From: Tholera decimalis
Lineage: Eukaryota > Arthropoda > Insecta > Lepidoptera > Noctuidae
Reading direction: 5' to 3'
Length of the DNA stretch: 64,000 nt
Assembly: GCA_943138885.2 (NCBI GenBank)
Contig: OW964555.2
Coordinates: forward strand, 47,306,459-47,370,458
Positions 42,336 to 53,416 of this stretch are shown here, piece after piece. The notes under the pieces were generated by a model, which was not told the origin of the DNA, did not search any database, and saw only the letters and a program-made list of their open reading frames with translations. A program made the position numbers and the translations under genes. Each line of letters starts with the position of its first letter. Within the stretch, counting starts at the first letter, position 1.

Positions 42336-43817
42336 ATGAAGAGAGAGGCTGATAATAATGCAGTTGATAATTTAAAACAATCTATGAAACGGACCGCAGA
42401 AGCAACAAAATGTTCCGAGTCTACTGTGAGAAGAATTGTTAAAGGTTCAAAAGTTTTTTTTCTTTGAATATAGGTTCGCGTTTGACCACTATCTCACCTG
42501 ATGGTAAGTGATGATGTGATCGAAGATGGAGCACGCTTACCTAAAAGTAACCTATTCACTCTGGACCTAGGTTCCTAGGTTGTAGCTGTCGGGAAACAGA
42601 CTCCGGCAGGGAATTCCACTCCTTAGTCGTACGCACAATGAAGGTATTCCCAAAACGTTTTCTTACTGTCTTCCGAACTCCCGGCAAAAATAAAAGAATA
42701 AAATAAAAACCTATAACAGATATTGACAACTTTGACCAGGGTGTAATAAAAAGAATCATCCATAATTTCCACGTCACCGAAAAGGAATTTACAGGATGAT
42801 CTACATTTCCAAGGATCTGCAGCAAGTCTCAGGCGAATATAAAAAAATGGGTTTTAAGTGAAAAAAAAAACAGGAAACAATAGGAAAATTTTCACACAGT
42901 CACAAATTCGATTTCAAAGAATTGAATATCTGAGAAAGATAAAAAAATATTGAGAGGAAGGAAGACCTATCTATATATTTACACGAATGAATCATATGTT
43001 GATAGTTCCCATTCGTCTCACCATTCTTGGACAGACGGTCCCACCAAAGGGATTAAAAAACCTCTATCTAAAGATAGCCGCTTGGTCATAGTGCACGCGG
43101 GTGGTGAAGCAGGTTTTATTTCGAATGCTTTGGTGACATTAAAAAGCGGCGACTACCACGACAACATGAACTCAGAACTACGAACGGTGGCTCCGTACTA
43201 AACTGATTCCGAATCACTGATCTAATAATTCAGTCGTGGTGATCGATAATGCATCGTACCACAAGAAACAACTAGATGCTGCACCATCGTTGAATACAAA
43301 GAAAGCAGACATGCTAACTTAGCTCCGTGTAAAAGGAATTGTATTTGAAGAATCCATGCTAAAGCCGGAGCTGTACAACTTAATAAAGAAACACAAAGAC
43401 CAATTTAAGATCGATGCCAAATTAAACGAAGTAGGCCATTCTGTACTTCGTTGGCCCCCATATCACCCGGACCTAAAGCGCATAGAAATGGTGTGGTCAC
43501 AAATAAAAGGATATGTCGCTAGCAAAAATCTAAATTGGAACCTTACGCGGATCACTGACCTGGTTAGTGAAAAAGTAAATTTAATGGGGGCAACAGAGTG
43601 GGGGAAATTATGCACCAAGGTTAAGGAAATAGAGGCCGATAATAGTAAAAGTGATCATGTGGTCGACATGATGACAGAATCATTTATTATTCGCGTAGGG
43701 GATGACGATTCGGACTCATATGATGATGAAAGCTCAAGTGATGACAGTGACGACGATGAAATGGCTAGCACCAACACTGCGTCCTCATATGGTTTTCACG
43801 CACCCACGACGACTTAA
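42336..43817 (+). pseudogene. DDE transposase pseudogene of an IS630/Tc1-like family
   Basis: A helix-turn-helix segment (TAEATKCSESTVRRIVKGSK, 42390-42450) is followed, after an inserted LINE end, by YTNESYVDSSHSSHHSWTDG (near 42984), where the usual first catalytic Asp of YTDE is Asn. VIVHAGGEAGFISNALV follows, then a broken stretch. The last frame (43356-43817) has LRWPPYHPDLKRIEMVWSQI with the third acidic residue and an acidic tail DDDSDSYDDESSSDDSDDDE. Several stops and frame changes near 43200-43350 make it nonfunctional. Confidence 0.75.
42463..42845 (-). pseudogene. LINE 3'-end fragment inserted in the transposase
   Basis: The minus-strand frame ends FGNTFIVRTTKEWNSLPESV and a stop (42559), the typical C-terminus of CR1/L2-like LINE ORF2. 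The 3' tail (gatggtaagtgatgatgtg on the plus strand at 42494) matches the LINE remnant near 32100 and 32560. A run of A on the minus strand at 42454-42462 is the poly-A tail. Confidence 0.7.
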
Positions 43818-43819
43818 TG

Positions 43820-44232
43820 GAAGGAGTTTCAACATTATTTTAATTTTTTATAATTACATTAAACATACTAAATCAAACATATTTTTTTTTTTTAATGATA
43901 TTGTATCTAATTTATTTTAAGAAGCGAAATATTAGTTCAAAAATAAAACAATAGGCCTAGTACTTTCGTGCGCGAGTGTACCCATGCGCAAACAGGCCCC
44001 GCCACTTTCTTCCAGTGTTCTTTTTACTAGACATGGGCGTTATTAAGTAGTTATTTTTGATAACCGTTATATAACCAATATTTAGTGGTACGACATACCT
44101 ATGCATACGACGCGAACAAGGTATAGTCTAAGAGCCAACACCTAAAAATCATAATGTTAGTTCTTAACTATTTTCAGTAGAACAAATATATTCCATTATT
44201 GTATTATAGTGTAGTTTGTATGTAACAGTTAT
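43820..44232. other. AT-rich DNA, no gene seen
   Basis: Follows the transposase pseudogene and probably includes its 3' end. No terminal repeat pair was resolved. Confidence 0.45.
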
Positions 44233-44236
44233 TTAA

Positions 44237-44529
44237 CACGTTCGCTGACAGTGAGCAATTACCCTGACACCACATTACGACAGTAAAATTTTCCATACTA
44301 GATGACAAATCAACGTAGTACTCGTGCACAAGCAAGCAATATGAAACTACCCACAAAATACTCGTACTCATAATATGACAGTGGATACTGCTCTTCATAA
44401 TACGTGAAAAATTATCGTGAGACGACGTACTCTTAAAAATAAGTGGCCCGTCCTTCGACGTACTGTCATATAAATGTCATAACGAACTATTTTAATTTCC
44501 CGCCTAACGACGTACTGTCAGCGAACGTG
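44237..44529. mobile_element. 293-bp piggyBac-type MITE
   Basis: Sixteen-bp inverted ends cacgttcgctgacagt, flanked on each side by TTAA (44233-44236 and 44530-44533), the obligatory target of piggyBac elements. Subterminal copies of gacgtactgtca occur near the right end. No coding capacity. Confidence 0.85.
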
Positions 44530-44814
44530 TTAATGTACTTAGTGCCCGAATTATAATGTATTAGAAGCGTAAAAAAGTGTGGATTGCAATCCGGTTTAAA
44601 CAGTTAAACACTGCACCGTATCTTTTTTTTTATAATTCTCCATTTTTATAATAGGATCACGATCGCGAAGAAGTGGTGACGCACAAAACTCGCGCGTGAG
44701 TCTCATGGACCAGCCCCATCGACAGACGTGGCCGCCGCATGTACTTGCGTTTTCGATACCTGCACGCGGAGTGAGACAGGCCTGCTTATACCTAAAGATG
44801 TTCTAAGTACCTAC

Positions 44815-45765
44815 TGTAGCGTAAATAAAATTAAGTGCACAGTAAAACACAAACCGCTACTTAACACGTTTAATTTTGATTAAAAGGAAAAAGATAGAAA
44901 ACAAGTACTTAATTAAAAAATATAAAAAAGTTAAATATTAGTTATTATTGGGAACCTTTCAGTGATGGCGTGGGTTAACTTAGCGGAAAGAAAAAGAATG
45001 TTATCGAAAGTATTATGCAAATATTTTTAACTTACCTAACAAAAAAATCGATTGCAATCGGTTACAGCTAGGCGAATACGCAATATTAGTAATTTTAGTT
45101 ACAAAAACACTAAGAGCATCCAACGCGTCTTGATAGGCCTTAGGTTAGAAAGAGTTTTTGACGTGAGAATTTTTAGATTAGAAATATACAAATTAGGTGC
45201 ACTATTTAAAATAGAACTCTTGCTGCGAAAACTCGGTAATTCCTGGACGGCTGAACACGACTGTGGGAAGTAACGTAGAAATCACGGAGCCACTGCGCTG
45301 CGGGGTCCGCATCTACCTCGTACTCTCTTCAGGCCTTTGAGATGGACGTCTCAGGCACAGGATGTGCTCGGATATCGGGCGAGAGCGCCCCGACCTCCGT
45401 CGTCGATAACCGACGTCGCTTGCCCGTAGGGTGGAGCCAAAAATTGGCTTGTAACGGGATCAAATTAACCAGAAAATCACACACAGACTATACTTTTGCT
45501 AGGATACTTTATATTTTTTATTGGGTTTACACCAACAGAAAAAAAACTTTCACTTCATAATTTCGATATTAATCACAAAAAATAAGGTCGACCATCACTT
45601 ATCGGGTCCCAAAAATGTTATGACGCCGTCAAAAAGGCAAACAACCGACGATTTTTTCACGATTCCTGGTTCAAATGTGAATAACAGCTATGAAGAAAAA
45701 ATTTTTTATTGAAAAGTTTGAATTAGGATTGGAGGAGGTTTTAACCGTAGCGGTTTTACGCTACA
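44815..45765 (-). repeat. Gypsy 3' LTR
   Basis: 951 bp, the plus-strand left copy. It differs from the other LTR at roughly 45100 (g versus a), 45298 (g versus a) and 45501 (t versus c). Short open frames within are repeated identically in both LTRs and are not genes. Confidence 0.93.
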
Positions 45766-45789
45766 GTACCCCATTCCCAGTAAAAAAAA

Positions 45790-46340
45790 AATGAGAGTAG
45801 CAACCCTAAAGGTGAGTGGCAACCCTAAAGGAAAGGTGAGTGACAACACTAAAAGAAAGGTGGTTGACAACCCTAAAAGAAAGGTGAGAGATCAACCCAA
45901 GTGAATGTATCAACCCAGTGAGGGGGTGACAACGCTATAACAGATTGACATCACAACAACAGATTGAAAACACAACAACAGATTGAAAACACAATAACAG
46001 ACTGACAACACAAAAGGGATAGCATCAACCAAGAGTGAAAACCATAATATACAAATTAAATAAACTAGCCTAACTAACTTTAAACTAAATACATCAAATC
46101 AACAACATCGAAGTGCAGCTGATACTGAATAAAATTGAAAGCCGGCCTCCAGTTTAGACGTTAACAGTGCGAGCTTCAGATGCGTCTCCTAAACCTACAT
46201 TAGAATAGAAAAACAAACGATAGATCTAGAGTAATATTCTTAAATATATATAGGAACAAAGAACAATAATCAACACGAAACAAATAAGAGTTGAGATCAA
46301 GAAATAACTTAAAAATACGACGAAAACTCAAAGGAAGTCA
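45790..46340 (-). repeat. Short direct repeats between pol and 3' LTR
   Basis: Two repeat types: about 30-bp units around aaccctaaaggaaaggtgag (45800-45890) and shorter units around cagattgaaaacacaacaa (45960-46010). The rest is AT-rich leader-like sequence without ORFs. Confidence 0.65.
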
Positions 46341-46395
46341 AACAAAAACTCGAAGTCGAACACAAAAGCTCGAAGTCAGATAAAAACTCGAAGTG

Positions 46396-46618
46396 AGACA
46401 CGACTCAAAGTCCAACACGACTCAAAGTCAAACACCACTCAAAGTCAAACACGACTCAAAGTCAAACACGACTCAAAGTCCAACACGACTCAAAGTCAAA
46501 CACAACTCAAAGTCAAACACGACTCAAAGTCGAACACGACTCAAAGTCAAATACGACTCAAAGTCAAACACGACTCAAAGTCAAACACGACTCAAAGTCA
46601 AACACGACTCAAAGACTG
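46396..46618 (-). repeat. 17-bp tandem repeat in the gypsy 3' region
   Basis: About thirteen copies of cacgactcaaagtcaaa with scattered substitutions. An open frame runs through it on the plus strand because of the regular repeat, but there is no evidence that it is coding. Confidence 0.85.
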
Positions 46619-46865
46619 AATTTAAGAGCTTAAGTTATAGAGGGATAAGTTAGAAGGTTAAGTTAAAGAGAGAGGGTTAAGTTGAAGAGGGTGGACCTTA
46701 AATCAAAATCAAAAATACGACGCCTAATGAGAGGAAATGGTTATGAATAAATATTAACTCCAGGGAGGAATGAGGGTCGAAATAATAAAAGAGGTGTCGT
46801 TAATTGAAAACTAATGGCCTAACATAAGTAATGCTGATTAAGTTAAGAATATGGAACAAATTAAT

Positions 46866-47440
46866 TCATTTAAGTATGTCTTTTATATGATATTGTCCAA
46901 TATGATGAGAATCACAGTCTTGTAGGACATATGTAGTCATGGAGATGACTCTGATCACACGACATTTAATGAAACGAGGAGCAAGCTTTCCTGTAAAGTA
47001 TTCAGCAGCTGACGATTTTGAAAAATTACGCCTCCATACAATGTCGCCGGCATTAAGTGTAATAGCCGTCCGGTTCGTATTGTAATTTCGTGAATTACGG
47101 AGAAAAGCAGAAGAAAGATTGTCCGCTACTTTTGCGTAAATCTCGGCGAGCGAAGTCAGATTACTCGCGTGTTGTTCCCGACTTTCAGCTAAATTAGTGC
47201 TTAGAGTCTGGTTATTCGCACGCGATGAATCCATACAGACTTCTCTACCGAATATGAGAAAGTTTGGCGTAAACCCTGTGGCTAAATTAATACATGAATT
47301 GAGGTAAAGTTTGACCTTGGGTAACAATTTAGCCCAATTCCTTTGGTTCTCGCCAACCAATATGCTCAAACAAGTAACGACACTTTGGTTATAACGTTCT
47401 ACCGTGTTTGCTTGTGTTGAGTGTAATAAGGGGTATATGT
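46866..47440 (-). pseudogene. Gypsy integrase C-terminal part, out of frame
   Basis: Continuation of the gag-pol protein after a one-base frame shift near 47420-47435. The downstream frame reads QANTVERYNQSV, then LSILVGENQRNWAKLLPKV and the C-terminal integrase region, ending with its stop at 46866. In the upstream frame the protein ends early as TPYYTQHKQTR. Joining the two frames would complete the integrase catalytic core, whose third acidic residue lies at the shift (TVER). Confidence 0.85.
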
Positions 47441-50400
47441 AGGGGATTCAATGCGAAACGATCTAAGAAAGTTTAAAAACTGATTACTACGAAAAACGGT
47501 AGCATTATCACAGAGAATAGACCGTGGAACTCCGAAGTTAAAAAATATTTCAGATTCCAAAGCTTTTATAACTGAATTGGCGTCAATCCTTTTAAGGGGC
47601 ACTAACCAAACATATTTAGAAAAAACATCGACCATAGATAAAATGTATTTGAACCCATAATAAGCGATTGGAAGCGGTCCAATAACGTCGATAGAAATCA
47701 TTTGTAAAGGTAAAGAAACTTCCTTTGGATAACACATATGACCACGTGGTTGGGAATTCGCGATCTTATAAACTTTACAAACCTCACATTGCCTTAAAGT
47801 CTCAGAAACATCTCGAAACATATTTGGCCAGTAAAAGTTATCCTTGAGCTTAAAATAAGTCTTTGAAACTCCAGGATGTATAGAGAGAGGATTATTATGA
47901 GCTTCCCATATAGCGGATTTAACTTTTTCAACGGGTAAAACTACGCGCCAAGGATCAGAGCACAATGGGTTAGTGATTGGCATGCGTCTTAACAGAACAC
48001 CGTTCCGAATGGCGTAAGCTGGAAACGTTTGAGGGGAGTCACGAGCCCCTAAATACACCTTTTTATACCATCTATCATTGGTATGGTCAGGTCCTTGATC
48101 GAATGTAACCGGACTCGCGTACATTCTAGATAAAGCGTCTGGAACGACGTGTTGCGACCCTTTGCGATGAATGATATCAAACGTGTATTGGGAAATCACA
48201 GTAGCCCATCGCGCCAAACGCCCTGAGGGATTACATAGTGTGAGGAGCCATTTCAAGGCCATATGATCGGTTATAACAGAAAACTTCATTCCATCTAAAT
48301 AACAGCGAAAATGTTTAATGGAATCAAGAACGGATAAAAGTTCACGTTCAGTTGTACTATAATTGCGTTCTGCTTTTGAGAATAAGCGTGAATAATAAGC
48401 GATAGGATGTTCAACACCATCGAACTTTTGAGAAAGAACTGAACCAAGACCAACAGCTGACGCATCACATTGCAAAATGAAGGGCTTCGAGAAATCTGGA
48501 CATGCCATAACGGGAGTATTGATGAGCGCATCCTTTAATTTTAGGAATGCTTGATCGGCGGCATCATCCCAACTTATAGGGTCACGACCCTTCTTTTTTC
48601 CTATAAGGGCAGTGAGTGGAGCTATTATAGAAGAAAAACCATCAACAAAACGCCTATAATATGAGCATAACCCAATAAAACCACGTAGTGACTTAGCTGT
48701 AGTAGGAGCGGGATAATCCCTAATAGCATCGAGCTTGCTGGGATCAGTTTGTAAACCCTTTTCGTTAATGATATAACCCAAATATTTCAATTCGCTTTTA
48801 CAGAACTCGCATTTTTTTAGGTTAATAGTTAAACCGGCCTCCTTGAGACGGTCTAGTACTTTTCTAAGGAGCGAGAGGTGACTATCAAAGTCTTTTGATA
48901 TTATGATTAGATCATCGACGTAACCGAAAACGCAATTATCACTGGTCGAAGTGAATTCAAAATTGACGATCATATCAGTAAGGCGCTGCATCTCGGAAGC
49001 TGCATTCGTGAGACCAAATGGCATTCTGACGAACTCAAATAAACCTCGTTGTGGAACTATGAAAGCGGTTCTTTCACAACTCTCATCATCAGCTAGGGGA
49101 ATCTGCCAAAATGCACTCCTAAAATCAAGAGAACTTATATACCTTGCACCTCGAAGGTTGTCAAGAATATCGTGAATACGGGGGAGCGGATAAGAATCTC
49201 TAGTAGTAACGCTATTCAATTTCCTACTGTCAACGCAAAAACGTACAGAACCGTCCTTTTTGGTAACCATCACAACAGGACTGGCCCATGGAGAACGTGA
49301 GGGACGAATGACACCCATCTCCAGCATCTTATCGATTTCCTCATTGAGCAACTTTAACTTAACAGGTGAAAGAGGGTAAAAACGTTGTCTAATTGGTGGT
49401 CCAGTAGTGTTTATTTTGTGTGATAGCCAAGTAGTCTTACCAAGGCCAACTTTATCGGATGAAATGACATCGAATTCCTCAATGACCCGTTGTAACTTTA
49501 GCTCTTGGTCTGGTAATAAAACGTTACGAGGGTAAATGTATCGAACCTCGCTAATGCAATTAATCTGAGGAAGGGATTGAGAGTCAGAGGGAAGGGTATG
49601 TGAGTCAGGAGGTAGGGAATTAGAGTCGGGAGGAAGGTACATATTACCTTTGATATTTTTGTTAAAAGCTTGACTAAAAACTGAAGTCAAACCGAACTTA
49701 TTCCAAAATTCGATACCTAAAATAACTGAAGAAGACATAGAACGTGCTACTAAAAATTCGTGGACAAAAGTCGTACCATTAAACTTAACTGGGAGAAAGA
49801 TAGTTCCTAAAATATCAATAGGAGAGTTATTAGCGGAAATAACACGTGGGCACTGAACGTTTGATTTTAAAGAAATACCTAGTTGTTGGGTTAAACAATC
49901 ACTAATAAGGGACATTTGTGCACCAGAGTCAAGTAGGGCTTTAACGACCCGGTTACACAATATGATCTCGATGAAAGGACGGTTATCAGACGAATCGGAC
50001 GCTATCACCGGTGACACTGTACGGAGTAATGCGTGTCGCCGGTGGGCTAAACATTTTTTTGGATTGCATTTTGGGCAATCACGAGTTATAAAACCAGGTG
50101 TGCGGCATTTAAAACACAGCATACCAGGGAAATCAGGGCAAGTACGATAGGGGTGTCCCGTTTTATTGCATTTTGGACAGATTTGTGATTGATTTGTTGC
50201 GCTTGAAACTAATTTTGTAGATTTGGGCAAAAAACTTTCAAAATGCGATGCAGTGTCAATGAGCGCATCTAAGTCAGTAAATTTATGTATCGATAAGCAT
50301 GGAAAATATCTAGGATGCATGTTGTGAGTGATAATTTCTAATAGTTCAGATTTATCGACTGGTTTACGTAATGTATCATTCAATTGAGAAATCTGATGCA

Positions 50401-50863
50401 CAAAATGTAAAACAGGTTGATCTGATTTCTGTTTTGTATTTCTAACTTGTTGACCGGTTTTAAACTCGAAATCAATTTCTCCGAATGTATTGAAGAAATT
50501 TTCTTTTAATTCGGGGTAAGTCATATCAGGTCGACGGATTGACCTATAATAATTCAAGGCGCGACCGGATAACACTTCGTGGAAGCGTTTAAGCAGATAT
50601 CTGTCAGTTATGTCGTCTGAATCCTTCTCTTCTTCGATACTGGTGAAAAAATTTCGAACACTGGTATCTCCAGTATAATTTATGTTCCATTTTCTTAGCG
50701 AAAATCGTTTTAGAAGGTAACCGGGACAGTCCTCGGATTTCATAGGAGAAGGTAAGTTAGAACGACTAGTACCCGGAGTGGGCCTAGGTGGAATGGGAGG
50801 AGGTCTAGAAATAATAATACTTTCGTGTAAAGGAGTCTCACCGATAGAACCTTCTTCGGACAT
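47399..50863 (-). CDS. Gypsy Gag-Pol polyprotein, truncated by a frame shift
   Basis: A single open frame carries Gag and most of Pol. The ATG is taken at 50863 (MSEEGSIGET); the frame is open a few codons further up. The capsid region is followed by two zinc knuckles (CPKCNKTGHPYRTC and a degenerate CFKCRTPGFITRDC, about residues 233-267), protease LLDSGAQMSLI near 315, and reverse transcriptase with FCVDSRKLN near 547 and YVDD near 652. RNase H starts at LQCDAS near 801, and the integrase zinc domain ends LRQCEVCK. The integrase core starts SIDVIGPLP, and the frame stops at 47399. Fusion of gag and pol in one frame is unlike the element at 8581-13182. Residues are numbered from 50875. Confidence 0.9.
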   Translation of the reverse strand: MSEEGSIGETPLHESIIISRPPPIPPRPTPGTSRSNLPSPMKSEDCPGYLLKRFSLRKWNINYTGDTSVRNFFTSIEEEKDSDDITDRYLLKRFHEVLSGRALNYYRSIRRPDMTYPELKENFFNTFGEIDFEFKTGQQVRNTKQKSDQPVLHFVHQISQLNDTLRKPVDKSELLEIITHNMHPRYFPCLSIHKFTDLDALIDTASHFESFLPKSTKLVSSATNQSQICPKCNKTGHPYRTCPDFPGMLCFKCRTPGFITRDCPKCNPKKCLAHRRHALLRTVSPVIASDSSDNRPFIEIILCNRVVKALLDSGAQMSLISDCLTQQLGISLKSNVQCPRVISANNSPIDILGTIFLPVKFNGTTFVHEFLVARSMSSSVILGIEFWNKFGLTSVFSQAFNKNIKGNMYLPPDSNSLPPDSHTLPSDSQSLPQINCISEVRYIYPRNVLLPDQELKLQRVIEEFDVISSDKVGLGKTTWLSHKINTTGPPIRQRFYPLSPVKLKLLNEEIDKMLEMGVIRPSRSPWASPVVMVTKKDGSVRFCVDSRKLNSVTTRDSYPLPRIHDILDNLRGARYISSLDFRSAFWQIPLADDESCERTAFIVPQRGLFEFVRMPFGLTNAASEMQRLTDMIVNFEFTSTSDNCVFGYVDDLIIISKDFDSHLSLLRKVLDRLKEAGLTINLKKCEFCKSELKYLGYIINEKGLQTDPSKLDAIRDYPAPTTAKSLRGFIGLCSYYRRFVDGFSSIIAPLTALIGKKKGRDPISWDDAADQAFLKLKDALINTPVMACPDFSKPFILQCDASAVGLGSVLSQKFDGVEHPIAYYSRLFSKAERNYSTTERELLSVLDSIKHFRCYLDGMKFSVITDHMALKWLLTLCNPSGRLARWATVISQYTFDIIHRKGSQHVVPDALSRMYASPVTFDQGPDHTNDRWYKKVYLGARDSPQTFPAYAIRNGVLLRRMPITNPLCSDPWRVVLPVEKVKSAIWEAHNNPLSIHPGVSKTYFKLKDNFYWPNMFRDVSETLRQCEVCKVYKIANSQPRGHMCYPKEVSLPLQMISIDVIGPLPIAYYGFKYILSMVDVFSKYVWLVPLKRIDANSVIKALESEIFFNFGVPRSILCDNATVFRSNQFLNFLRSFRIESPTYTPYYTQHKQTR

Positions 50864-51510
50864 TTTTAAACACAAAATAGAAATAGATTAAATGAAAGAG
50901 AGCGGGACTTAGCAGGAAATCGTTAGATATCGTGCCGTAATATCGATACGGGAAGAAGACAACAAAATGAACGTCAAAGGAATCCGCTGGGCTAAGAATC
51001 CAACAAAAACAGATACTAGCAAATAGCAGAAAAGCAAACAGTCGGGCTAAAAAATAAAAAAGGTAGACACTAGCACACGACCATTCAAAAAGCTTACCTT
51101 TGGTCACGATGCCTAACCATCCACACATCAAACACACTCTACGGGAAACTAACTACCGCTACCTACTGGGATAAAATAAAACTCGGGATAGATACGTATA
51201 TTTTGGGAGAAAATAAAAGAATTGGAAATTGGGTATAGTTACAAAGTTAATCTTTAAAATTGAATTTCACAAACATCACACAATTAAGCAAAGAACATAA
51301 ATTCAGTTAGCAATTCCGTAGTCCAGTCGTATGAATCGGGAAAACATTCAAGACAGGTAATCCTTTTAACTTCCATACGGGTATCTGACCAATTCTAAAA
51401 CCTGAAACTCACAACAAGAAAGATGAAAATTAAAGATTGCTCTCAAGAGCAACCACACACGAGATAACAAAAAAAAAAGGTATTTTAGTAATAATTAATA
51501 TGCAAACTTA

Positions 51511-51527
51511 CTTTAATTCGGGCGCCA
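51511..51527 (-). promoter_or_regulatory. Gypsy primer-binding site
   Basis: Minus strand tggcgcccgaattaaag begins 3 nt inside the 5' LTR. The first 12 bases match the complement of the 3' end of tRNA-Lys-type primers. Confidence 0.7.
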
Positions 51528-51530
51528 TAT

Positions 51531-52481
51531 TGTAGCGTAAATAAAATTAAGTGCACAGTAAAACACAAACCGCTACTTAACACGTTTAATTTTGATTAAA
51601 AGGAAAAAGATAGAAAACAAGTACTTAATTAAAAAATATAAAAAAGTTAAATATTAGTTATTATTGGGAACCTTTCAGTGATGGCGTGGGTTAACTTAGC
51701 GGAAAGAAAAAGAATGTTATCGAAAGTATTATGCAAATATTTTTAACTTACCTAACAAAAAAATCGATTGCAATCGGTTACAGCTAGGCGAATACGCAAT
51801 ATTAGTAATTTTAATTACAAAAACACTAAGAGCATCCAACGCGTCTTGATAGGCCTTAGGTTAGAAAGAGTTTTTGACGTGAGAATTTTTAGATTAGAAA
51901 TATACAAATTAGGTGCACTATTTAAAATAGAACTCTTGCTGCGAAAACTCGGTAATTCCTGGACGGCTGAACACGACTGTGGGAAGTAACGTAGAAATCA
52001 CGGAGCCACTGCACTGCGGGGTCCGCATCTACCTCGTACTCTCTTCAGGCCTTTGAGATGGACGTCTCAGGCACAGGATGTGCTCGGATATCGGGCGAGA
52101 GCGCCCCGACCTCCGTCGTCGATAACCGACGTCGCTTGCCCGTAGGGTGGAGCCAAAAATTGGCTTGTAACGGGATCAAATTAACCAGAAAATCACACAC
52201 AGACTATACTTTTGCTAGGACACTTTATATTTTTTATTGGGTTTACACCAACAGAAAAAAAACTTTCACTTCATAATTTCGATATTAATCACAAAAAATA
52301 AGGTCGACCATCACTTATCGGGTCCCAAAAATGTTATGACGCCGTCAAAAAGGCAAACAACCGACGATTTTTTCACGATTCCTGGTTCAAATGTGAATAA
52401 CAGCTATGAAGAAAAAATTTTTTATTGAAAAGTTTGAATTAGGATTGGAGGAGGTTTTAACCGTAGCGGTTTTACGCTACA
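51531..52481 (-). repeat. Gypsy 5' LTR
   Basis: 951 bp; on the minus strand this is the upstream LTR and should hold the promoter. Nearly identical to 44815-45765, with TGTAG...CTACA inverted ends. Confidence 0.93.
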
Positions 52482-52510
52482 CTACCTACCTAACTTATAC
52501 CTGTTTGTAT

Positions 52511-53416
52511 AAAAAACTTTTTTGCAAAAAAATAAAACCGACTTCCATATCAAAACACTACAAAGCCAAAAATAATTTTAATTTCGGTAGTTGGTGTTAT
52601 TGGTTTTGTATTTTCTTCTTTTTCACACCGCCTTCCGAAATTAAAATTTTTTTTGGCTATGTAGTGTTTTGATATGGAAGTCGGTTTTATTTTTTTGCAA
52701 AAAAGTTTTTATTTTCGCGCTTTTTAGTGGGTCAGTGAATTTTCCAAATCGGTTCGTAAATGACGGAGTTATGCGCGAACTAAAAACGCAATGCAGAGTA
52801 AACGAAAAGATCATTTTTACTAGTTTTTATTTCACTCTTTTTAGTTAGTCGATTTTTAATTTACCTAGTTACAAGAGCCTAAATTTCAACTACTTATATT
52901 CATTTACAAAATATTGCTTTTCCCAATGTTGGGCTGTTATTTGTTGAGGAGTTCTCCTGGTAGTTCACCATCAGCTTCATTTCACCATATGCATTATGAC
53001 GAGCATATTGTGCTTAATAACCACATTCAAGTAATCGAAGCGGAACACATGAACTACTTATTATTCCTACTTATATATTGAATAGTTCCAGTGGCCATCA
53101 GTGGTCTTCGTCATCAGGTCTACTTCACAAATGGTGCTTTTCGAATGCAACTACACAAGTTACTATAAAATACTTAAATCACTATAGGTGTGCCTATAAT
53201 ATTTGAAGAGTTCCCTTGATTTCTCCAGGATCCCATCATCAGATCCTGACTTAGTGACAATGAGACCAATTTCAAAGTATACCCTTTCAAACAAAAAAGA
53301 ATTTTCCATATCGGTTCAGCCGTCTCCGAGTAATCGGTGATCATACATAAAATAATAATAATAATATACGCGTCGAATTGATAACCTCCTCCTTTTTTTT
53401 GTCGTCGGTTGAAAAA
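52511..53416 (+). repeat. Interspersed repeat family R1, copy C, with large foldback
   Basis: It begins with a foldback whose arms, about 75 nt each (52511-52587 and 52632-52712), include accgacttccatatcaaaac and its complement. The body then matches copies A and B and ends ttgtcgtcggttgaaaaacc. It sits directly beyond the gypsy target duplication. Confidence 0.8.

Larger units (their letters stand above)
44815..52481 (-). mobile_element. Full-length Ty3/gypsy element with 951-bp LTRs
   Basis: LTRs at 44815-45765 and 51531-52481 are both 951 bp, start TGTAGCGTAAA, end TTTTACGCTACA, and differ at about three positions by eye. The 4-bp duplication ctac flanks the element (44811-44814 and 52482-52485). 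In the minus orientation the right LTR is 5'. The primer site tggcgcccgaat lies 3 nt inside (51527-51511), like tRNA-Lys sites. A purine-rich tract abuts the 3' LTR (45778-45766). There is no envelope ORF. It is a very recent insertion. Confidence 0.95.

Noticed and set aside
45052..45712. Small plus-strand ORFs in the gypsy LTRs
   Set aside because: They recur identically in the other LTR (51768-52428), are antisense to the element and have no domain.
46393..46653. 86-codon plus-strand frame in the gypsy element
   Set aside because: Artefact of the 17-bp tandem repeat, antisense to the element, without a counterpart in known gypsy proteins.
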